From the NCBI GenBank assembly GCA_027081565.1, contig JALWKG010000066.1:1-6840 (forward strand): a stretch of 6,840 bases of DNA, written 5' to 3'. The notes under the pieces were generated by a model that had not been told where the DNA came from, made no database searches, and saw nothing but the letters and a program-made list of their open reading frames with translations. Every line of letters starts with the position of its first letter. The first letter of the stretch is position 1. This document shows positions 1 to 4,180 of the stretch, in pieces. The DNA comes from Helicobacteraceae bacterium. Lineage in GTDB: Bacteria; Campylobacterota; Campylobacteria; Campylobacterales; Sulfurimonadaceae. Both the position numbers and the translations under genes were made by a program.

Positions 1-796
1 CCAAAAGCGTATCAAAAAGTGAAGGTGCTGTAGCATAGATAATGGGTTTGCCCCGGTTGATAAGAAAGTCTATAATATGCTCAGAAGCTAAAATATAAGC
101 ACCAAAACTTCCATAAGCCTTGCCCAAAGTCCCCATCTTAATGTGGTTAGGTCGTGGAGTGATCTCATAATGATCCAAGACCCCCATAAGATGTTTTCCA
201 ATAACACCCGAGCTATGGGCTTCATCCAAGATCAAAATAGCGTTATATTGATCTGCAAGGTCAATGATCTCTCGTGGCACCAAGTCACCATCCATGGAGT
301 AAATGCCTTCAACCGCTACAATGTTACGTTTGGCTTTAGAATTTTTCAACAATATTTCTAATTCAGAACAGCAGTTGTGTGAAAAATAGTGCAAGTCACC
401 ATCTATAAGTTTAGAAGCGAGCACACCAGAAGCATGATACTTCTCGTCCATAAAAAGAGCATCACCCTTACGTACCAGTGTCTCTATCATCGCGATGTTG
501 GCATTAAATCCGGAGCCTAAGATCACCCCTGCCTCAAAACCATTGGCCGCACATAGTGCCTGCTCAAAATCTTGATGCACCTTGATATAACCATTAACCA
601 ACATAGAGGCTTTCGCTGCATGAGACTCTAAAGCTTCTAACGCTTTCATGCTCTTTTCTAAAATCTCTTTGTTATGTGCCAAGCCAAGATAGTCATTAGA
701 GGCAAGATCAACAATCTCATCATTATAAATACGACGTTCTCTATAGCGACCAGAACGCTTCAAAGCCGCTAACTCATTTGTATAGAACTCAGCCAA
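1..796 (-). CDS. bioF: BioF/KBL-family alpha-oxoamine synthase, PLP-dependent (3' end outside window)
   Basis: The 265 visible residues are a fold-type I PLP enzyme that condenses an amino acid with an acyl-CoA or acyl-ACP thioester. BioF makes 8-amino-7-oxononanoate for biotin; KBL makes 2-amino-3-ketobutyrate. Visible motifs in order are SNDYLGL (33-39), KASMLVNGY (62-70), GSGFNAN (94-100), YHAS with the ring-stacking His121, DEAHSSG with PLP-binding Asp191 and His194, and GTLGKAYG with Schiff-base Lys226. The usual 'GSRL-G' segment is replaced by KASMLVNG, as I recall for the Helicobacter HP0598-type protein, so BioF versus KBL is not settled by sequence. The start is a TTG (794-796), chosen because AAGG lies six bases upstream and the first in-frame residues MAEFYTNELAALKRSGRYRER fit the family. 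The only nearby ATG (about 774-776) runs straight into a stop. It overlaps nfeD by 8 bases, suggesting translational coupling. About a third of the protein is beyond base 1. Confidence 0.9.
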   Translation of the reverse strand, partial: MAEFYTNELAALKRSGRYRERRIYNDEIVDLASNDYLGLAHNKEILEKSMKALEALESHAAKASMLVNGYIKVHQDFEQALCAANGFEAGVILGSGFNANIAMIETLVRKGDALFMDEKYHASGVLASKLIDGDLHYFSHNCCSELEILLKNSKAKRNIVAVEGIYSMDGDLVPREIIDLADQYNAILILDEAHSSGVIGKHLMGVLDHYEITPRPNHIKMGTLGKAYGSFGAYILASEHIIDFLINRGKPIIYATAPSLFDTLL

Positions 797-1196
797 GCTT
801 TGCCTTATTGTTTATAATGTCTACTACTTTTACCCTAGTGCCCTCTTCATAACCACTCAAGTCATCATCACTTTGCCAGTAGGTTCCGTTCATCTTGATC
901 ATACCACCCTCAACAATACCTACGCCACTTTTATGGATCTTCTCTTCTGTATCATCTGCTGACTTGTTGATAAGACTCATACTCCATTTTCTAAGAGCAA
1001 GTACAAGAATCAAACCTATAGAAACGGCAACTGCTATCTGGACATAACCACTAGCGAAAAGAGTAAAATAGCTTAAGATTGCTACCGCTATAAAACCTAT
1101 CCCTATCCATAACAATACAAAAGAAAACAGCAGGGCTTCTATCCCTATTAAAATAATACCTAAGGCTAAAAGATATCCCCATGCAATAGCTTCCAT
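789..1196 (-). CDS. nfeD: Short NfeD-family membrane protein
   Basis: This is a 135-residue inner-membrane protein of the short NfeD type. Three hydrophobic segments (about 5-25, 27-47 and 50-68) are followed by a charged linker and a small beta-rich domain (about 88-135) with the GVGIVEGG...GTYWQSDD...GTRVKVVDI pattern of the NfeD OB-fold. It lacks the ClpP-like protease domain of long NfeD proteins. Short NfeD proteins are almost always encoded beside a stomatin/prohibitin-family gene and are thought to work with that partner in organising membrane microdomains or in membrane protein quality control. Here the partner lies directly upstream: its TAA shares a base with this ATG (TAATG), and there is no clear Shine-Dalgarno, so translation is probably coupled. 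The stop lies inside the first codons of the bioF-like gene. Confidence 0.9.
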   Translation of the reverse strand: MEAIAWGYLLALGIILIGIEALLFSFVLLWIGIGFIAVAILSYFTLFASGYVQIAVAVSIGLILVLALRKWSMSLINKSADDTEEKIHKSGVGIVEGGMIKMNGTYWQSDDDLSGYEEGTRVKVVDIINNKAKLG

Positions 1197-2113
1197 TATA
1201 ATTCAACCACTTTTTTACTACCGAGCATATCTTTAAGGATTGAGAGTGAACCAATAAATTCTGTAGCCTCATATGGAACGATCACCTTATCGTTTGATTC
1301 ATTTTTTGCCATCTCATTAAAAGCAGCTACACGATCTTTCGCTAACAAGAACTCTGCCGCTTGAGGATTAGCCCCCATTGCCATGTTGATCATCTCCATT
1401 CCTTTTGCTTGACCCTCTGCCGTCTTCTCTTGTTCATACTTACTCGCATCAGCCATACGTTCAATCGCTTCTGCTTCTAAAAAGGCCTTTTGACGCTGTC
1501 CTTCTGCCTCTCTAATAGTCGCTTCTTTGTTCGCTGTTGCCGTCAACTCGATCGCACGTTTTTCACGTTCTGCCTTCATCTGCAGGTTCATTGCCTCTTC
1601 GATCTCTACTGGTACAGAGATGTCACGAAGTTCCACACGCATAGTCTTAATACCCCATTTTTGAGAAGCTTCATCGAGAGCCGTTAAGATACTACGATTC
1701 AAAGTATCACGAGAGGAGAGTGTCTCATCAAGTGCTAACTGCCCTATTTCAGCACGAAGACTCGTGGTTGCAAGGTTTGCAATAGCCCGTTTAAAGTCAA
1801 CAACACCGTAAGCCGCCATCTTCGCATTTTCAACCTGTATAAAGACAAGACCATCTACACTAATGTTAACGTTGTCTTTAGTAATGACACTCTGCTGAGG
1901 GATATCAATGATCTGCTCTTGTTTGGTCACAGCCATCGCAACAGAGTCAACTATAGGAATAATAACGTGGAACCCACCCTCTATAGTACGATTGTACTTT
2001 CCTAGACGCTCTATGACATAAGCACGTGACTGAGGAACGATTTTGATCCCTTTAACAATAATGATTAAAACAGCGACAATAATCGCAATACTAATAGCGC
2101 TGACAGCTTCCAT
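1196..2113 (-). CDS. qmcA: Stomatin/paraslipin (SPFH/band 7) family protein, QmcA-like
   Basis: This 305-residue protein carries one N-terminal membrane anchor (about 5-21), then an SPFH domain with classic features: VIERLGKYNRTIEGGFH (33-49), VITKDNVNISVDG (76-88) and WGIKTMRVELRDISVP (153-168). A long Ala/Glu/Arg-rich coiled coil follows (about 170-240, starting AMNLQMKAEREKRA) and then a short C-terminal oligomerisation-like tail. Family members form large membrane-bound rings that scaffold proteins or restrain membrane proteases. The protein most likely acts with the NfeD protein encoded next. The ATG at 2111-2113 has AAGGA six bases upstream and a TATAAT box ending about 28 bases upstream, which fixes the start and gives a short leader. 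Length and domain order are normal for the paraslipin/QmcA branch; the exact substrate is unknown, and the gene symbol is given by family resemblance only. Confidence 0.93.
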   Translation of the reverse strand: MEAVSAISIAIIVAVLIIIVKGIKIVPQSRAYVIERLGKYNRTIEGGFHVIIPIVDSVAMAVTKQEQIIDIPQQSVITKDNVNISVDGLVFIQVENAKMAAYGVVDFKRAIANLATTSLRAEIGQLALDETLSSRDTLNRSILTALDEASQKWGIKTMRVELRDISVPVEIEEAMNLQMKAEREKRAIELTATANKEATIREAEGQRQKAFLEAEAIERMADASKYEQEKTAEGQAKGMEMINMAMGANPQAAEFLLAKDRVAAFNEMAKNESNDKVIVPYEATEFIGSLSILKDMLGSKKVVEL

Positions 2114-2119
2114 ATGAAG

Positions 2120-2124
2120 TCCTT
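2120..2124 (-). promoter_or_regulatory. Ribosome binding site of the stomatin gene
   Basis: On the minus strand AAGGA precedes the ATG by six bases (AAGGACTTCATATG). It is the best Shine-Dalgarno in the second operon and fixes the start of the first gene. Confidence 0.75.
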
Positions 2125-2128
2125 AAAA

Positions 2129-2134
2129 TATAAT
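2129..2134 (+). promoter_or_regulatory. Candidate -10 box of the small plus-strand gene
   Basis: A perfect TATAAT lies about 55 bases before the ATG at 2189. It falls between the minus-strand -10 box and the stomatin start, so the two promoters would overlap face to face. No -35 at standard spacing is visible; in AT-rich DNA this could be chance. Confidence 0.35.
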
Positions 2135-2140
2135 GTCTTT

Positions 2141-2146
2141 ATTATA
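2141..2146 (-). promoter_or_regulatory. -10 box of the stomatin-nfeD-bioF operon
   Basis: The minus strand reads TTGTATAATAAAG, a perfect TATAAT. Upstream of it (about 2150-2172) is a T-rich run including TTTTTT, which matches the Campylobacterota sigma-70 pattern of a strong -10 with periodic T tracts in place of a -35. Transcription would start near 2134, giving a leader of about 20 bases. Confidence 0.65.
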
Positions 2147-2188
2147 CAATACTAAAGAACACAAAAAACCCAAGAAAAGAGAATTAAA

Positions 2189-2368
2189 ATGCAAACTGTC
2201 TCCTTAGAAGAAAATGAGAAAGTGTCTGCCATTGTCTTTGAGATCTGGCAGAAGGTTTGGAGCTATTTTGAAGATGAAAATGAGGCAGCACGACGTGCTT
2301 ACAGTGTGGATTTTGAGTTTTATGCGGGGGCGGAAGATATAGAGATCTATATCTCTTTGAAAGAGTAG
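2189..2368 (+). CDS. Small protein resembling the C-terminal part of a GyrI/Cass2-type effector-binding domain
   Basis: This is a 59-residue soluble, acidic protein with no signal peptide or membrane segment. Residues 14-59 follow the ending of bacterial effector-binding (GyrI-like, Cass2-type) domains: an amphipathic helix with IWQKVWSYF (19-27), then RRAYSVDFEFY (35-45), then a final strand EDIEIYISLK (49-58). Full-length members are about 150 residues and bind small cationic ligands in a two-fold repeated alpha-beta barrel; only the last part is present here. An in-frame TAA at 2153-2155 excludes a longer start, and the gap to the divergent stomatin gene is too small to hold the missing part. 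The leader AAGAAAAGAG is a weak ribosome site. It could be a working microprotein or a 5'-truncated remnant; the clean frame and tidy start favour expression. The family assignment is from memory of the pattern. Confidence 0.6.
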   Translation: MQTVSLEENEKVSAIVFEIWQKVWSYFEDENEAARRAYSVDFEFYAGAEDIEIYISLKE

Positions 2369-2405
2369 CAACTACAATTACTTTCTACTAAGATCTCTTT
2401 TTTTT
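2360..2405 (+). terminator. Possible intrinsic terminator after the small gene
   Basis: AAAGAG (2360-2365) and AGAGATCT (2341-2348) can each pair with the AGATCTCTTT stretch at 2391-2400, which runs into eight Ts (2398-2405). The stems are AT-rich with long loops, so termination is plausible but weak. Confidence 0.35.
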
Positions 2406-2488
2406 CATTTACTGACACTCATTCTTATGTGATTAGACTTTAACGTAGAGACTTTATCCTGTTTACTTATTACCCTGTTATTTAAATT

Positions 2489-2732
2489 GTGGCGAACCGA
2501 ACTTTTTTTCTCTGTCGCGTCAGAGATGAGAAGCGTAAAGTGAAAGCCAACTACTTGGCTTTTATAGCTTCGGAAACAGAGTTGATATGCGAAGCATCAA
2601 CGACGTAGACCTTAAAAAAGAGAGACGCTGTTGTTGAGAGTAATAAGCTCATAATCTAAAGCAATCAGATTATCGTTCTTTATATTGCTACGACTCCAGT
2701 TGTTACTGCTGAGAGTTTGTTGGAATTGGGAT
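2489..2732 (+). pseudogene. Possible decayed coding frame (two internal stops)
   Basis: One plus-strand frame reads from a GTG at 2489 for 39 codons (VANRTFFLCRVRDEKRKVKA...) to TAG 2606-2608, continues to TAA 2657-2659, then runs open through IATTPVVTAESLLELG to TGA 2732-2734. The pieces read like protein, but I recognise no domain and there is no good ribosome site. The hairpins listed for the surrounding region overlap it, so an open frame arising by chance within a structured repeat is an equal explanation. Confidence 0.2.
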
Positions 2733-2889
2733 GAAAGCGAATGCTTTCACTTTAAAAGGGTGCGTCACCGCTTGCTCTTTTTCTCTAGCATCTGCAAGGC
2801 CGAACGTAACACTCTTTTTAGCGTTAAGAAAACGGCACTGTTTGACCATCGGGAGTTTGTCGTTTTTAGCTAAAAAGAGTGTGGAGTGA
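2731..2889 (+). CDS. Doubtful 52-residue open frame
   Basis: ATG at 2731 overlaps the TGA of the preceding broken frame (ATGA) and is followed by 52 codons beginning MKANAFTLKGCV and ending SFLAKKSVE. GGA lies a few bases upstream as a weak ribosome site. The product is basic and cysteine-containing, with no signal peptide, membrane helix or known domain. Much of its DNA forms the 14-base inverted repeat at 2809-2882, and another open frame runs through the same bases. This is probably not a real gene, but its conservation should decide. Confidence 0.15.
   Translation: MKANAFTLKGCVTACSFSLASARPNVTLFLALRKRHCLTIGSLSFLAKKSVE
2809..2882. repeat. 14-base perfect inverted repeat with nested stem
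   Basis: ACACTCTTTTTAGC (2809-2822) is exactly complementary to GCTAAAAAGAGTGT (2869-2882), 46 bases apart. Inside, AAAACG (2829-2834) pairs with CGTTTT (2861-2866), leaving a loop of 26 bases. The right arm also lies in a local palindrome, TTTTTAGCTAAAAA (2863-2876). Confidence 0.8.
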
Positions 2890-2894
2890 GGGTA

Positions 2895-2910
2895 GTCGGT
2901 AGCTACCGAC
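2895..2910. repeat. 16-base perfect palindrome
   Basis: GTCGGTAGCTACCGAC is a complete 16-base palindrome. In RNA, two exclusive stems are possible: GGTAG/CTACC (2891-2895 with 2903-2907) and GTCGG/CCGAC (2895-2899 with 2906-2910). It could be a site for a dimeric protein or part of the surrounding repeat. Confidence 0.75.
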
Positions 2911-3032
2911 CCAGAAGCCCGCTAGAGGCGATTTTTCTGTTTATCTTTTTTTCGAGTAAAAAAGAGAAAGGGCAGCAGGATAAAATTTCAAATAACAAGG
3001 AAGTTTCAACAAAAAAGAGCAACAAAGAGTAG

Positions 3033-3053
3033 ACTCCGGATCAAGTCCGGAGT
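3033..3053. repeat. REP-like palindromic hairpin
   Basis: ACTCCGGA and TCCGGAGT form a perfect 8-base stem around TCAAG and are followed by GACGGA. The 'gtcactccggacttgatccggagt' style of element (read here on the minus strand) is a widespread type of dispersed intergenic hairpin in Proteobacteria and relatives. Lying 36 bases past the maf stop, with a T-rich stretch after it on the minus strand, it may also end the alaS-maf transcript. Confidence 0.65.
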
Positions 3054-3079
3054 GACGGACAGAAGAAATTTATTTATCT

Positions 3080-3101
3080 GGCGTTTATTTACAAAAACGC
3101 C
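3080..3101 (-). terminator. Hairpin at the end of maf
   Basis: GGCGTTT (3080-3086) pairs with AAACGCC (3095-3101) around an 8-base loop. On the minus strand the maf TAA (3089-3091) falls within the loop, and AT-rich sequence without a long T run follows. It is more likely a 3'-end stabiliser or weak terminator than a classic intrinsic terminator. Confidence 0.45.
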
Positions 3102-3634
3102 TGCAAGACCTCTACACTAAGCCCCATGGCACATGACTCATACCCCTTGACTTCACGAATATAAGGCTTACAAAACCCCTCGACCATACAGCCACCAGCC
3201 TTACCACGCCACTCGCCTGAAGCCAAATAAGCCTCAAGGTCAGCCTCATCAAAAGTATCAAAAACATAATCCGTAGAGGAGATGTCTATTAACTCTAACT
3301 TTTCACTTTTATAGATCATACAGGTGACTATAGAAGTAACACTCCCACTCTGCTTTTCCAAAATAGCACGCGCGTCTTCTACATCTTTAGCTTTACGTAA
3401 AATGTGACCTTGAGAGGTAACAACAGTGTCCGAAACTAACAGGGGCACCTCTTTGTAGTCAAAAGCTTTCAAAGCCACTTCATACTTACCAACTGTGGCT
3501 TGGTAAACAAAGTTTTTAGGAGAAGTAGCAACGACCTGCTCTTCATCATAATCAACGGGAGATTGTATAAAGTCTATGTCAGCACTGCGTAAAATAGCTG
3601 CGCGACTTTCAGACTGGGAACAGAGACGGATCAC
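3089..3634 (-). CDS. maf: Maf/HAM1-like nucleotide pyrophosphatase (house-cleaning, septum-inhibitor family)
   Basis: This 181-residue cytoplasmic enzyme belongs to the Maf family, which hydrolyses non-canonical or excess nucleoside triphosphates to monophosphates and in some bacteria affects septation. Visible motifs are the N-terminal CSQSESR (5-11; usually ASxSPRR), DYDEE (28-32), GK (49-50), SDTVV with the catalytic Asp69 (68-72), ILRKAKD (78-84), QSG (95-97), GKAGG (144-148) and the terminal GLSVEVLQAFL. The usual 'LGKP' is LRKA and the usual 'T-G' after the SG motif is TCM; both also occur in the Helicobacter protein as I recall it, so they are clade features rather than damage. Lys81 is kept. 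The start is GTG 3632-3634, with TAAGGTG ending 8 bases upstream; this Shine-Dalgarno overlaps the stop of the preceding gene, nine bases away. It is last in the alaS unit. Confidence 0.92.
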   Translation of the reverse strand: MIRLCSQSESRAAILRSADIDFIQSPVDYDEEQVVATSPKNFVYQATVGKYEVALKAFDYKEVPLLVSDTVVTSQGHILRKAKDVEDARAILEKQSGSVTSIVTCMIYKSEKLELIDISSTDYVFDTFDEADLEAYLASGEWRGKAGGCMVEGFCKPYIREVKGYESCAMGLSVEVLQAFL

Positions 3635-3643
3635 AGTGGCACC

Positions 3644-4180
3644 TTAGGCGTGAGAGTAACGCAGGACAACACCAAGGTAGATCGCGATGAGACCCAGTAC
3701 GATGTTCAGTGGCACAAGATATTTTCCGATCATTCCCAACATCGCTTTAGCTACAGGAAGATCGTTAGCTGTGAGTGCTTTGTTGGCTTTGAAAAGACGC
3801 CAAACCATATAGGCATAGTTCATCGCCATCACCATCCAGATCGCCTCTTTGATGTGTACCAATTGATAAACATGAAAAGCAACTTCGTCTATGACATTAC
3901 CGCTTGCATCTACTGCGGCATCTCTAAAGCCCCAGCCTACCGCCATTAAAACAGCAGTAAGAATCAAAATAACGATAAATGGTGCAACGATCTTAAAAAG
4001 GTTTCCAAGTGCCTGAGCAGTGCGTTTTAAACGCTGTTCACCCTCCAGTTCTTGAAAAGAGTAATGTGCCGCAAAACGCATAGCGATCATACCACCTACC
4101 CACACCACAGCACTTAGTACGTGAACAAAAACAAGAAGTTCTGTGTTGTTCCAAAAAAACTCGACCATTGCTGCCTTCAT
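3644..4180 (-). CDS. Four-helix CopD/HemJ-like integral membrane protein of unknown function
   Basis: This 178-residue inner-membrane protein has four predicted helices (about 14-36, 65-84, 110-130 and 152-173) and short loops. Helix 1 contains FVHVLSAVVWVGGM (18-31), the His-x(n)-WxGG pattern of CopD-type and HemJ-type haem or copper membrane proteins. His103 and His109 near helix 3 are further candidate ligands. No confident substrate can be given. The first ATG (4178-4180) shares a base with the alaS stop (TAATG). A second in-frame ATG, codon 5 (4166-4168), has a better Shine-Dalgarno, AAGG five bases upstream, lying inside the longer reading frame; the true start may be either. It lies in one unit with alaS and maf, genes with which it has no obvious functional link. 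Confidence 0.8.
   Translation of the reverse strand: MKAAMVEFFWNNTELLVFVHVLSAVVWVGGMIAMRFAAHYSFQELEGEQRLKRTAQALGNLFKIVAPFIVILILTAVLMAVGWGFRDAAVDASGNVIDEVAFHVYQLVHIKEAIWMVMAMNYAYMVWRLFKANKALTANDLPVAKAMLGMIGKYLVPLNIVLGLIAIYLGVVLRYSHA

Larger units (their letters stand above)
2369..3088. other. 720-base convergent intergenic region, rich in inverted repeats, no convincing gene
   Basis: The region lies between the ends of the small plus-strand gene and maf. About 2406-2488 is plain AT-rich sequence. From 2489 to about 3060 nearly every 40-60 bases hold a perfect inverted repeat: TCTCTG/CAGAGA (2509-2526), AAAGCCAA/TTGGCTTT (2543-2562), a bulged stem at 2581-2601, ATAATCT/AGATTAT (2651-2673), TGAAAGC/GCTTTCA (2732-2749), a 14-base pair at 2809-2882, a 16-base palindrome (2895-2910), TCTTTTTT/AAAAAAGA (2944-2965) and a REP-like hairpin (3033-3053). 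Short frames exist on the plus strand but none shows a recognisable domain. It may be a dispersed structured repeat, a decayed gene or an uncharacterised RNA. Confidence 0.6.

Noticed and set aside
143..361. 72-codon plus-strand open frame
   Set aside because: Antisense to the PLP-lysine region of the BioF-like gene, which translates cleanly through the whole interval.
2685..2873. 62-codon plus-strand open frame
   Set aside because: No ribosome site or domain; it shares bases with another open frame and with strong inverted repeats, so openness here is not evidence of coding.
2369..3088. CRISPR array, tRNA or insertion sequence in the gap
   Set aside because: There are no regularly spaced direct repeats, no cloverleaf with a T-arm, and no transposase fragment or paired terminal repeats with target duplication.
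3089..3634. Inactive Maf because of changed LGKP and TG motifs
   Set aside because: The catalytic Asp69, Lys81 and acidic pair are kept, and the same changes occur, as I recall, in Helicobacter Maf, so this looks like a lineage variant.
3650..3949. 99-codon plus-strand open frame
   Set aside because: Antisense to the four-helix membrane protein; the histidine- and cysteine-rich translation is a by-product of that gene's codons.
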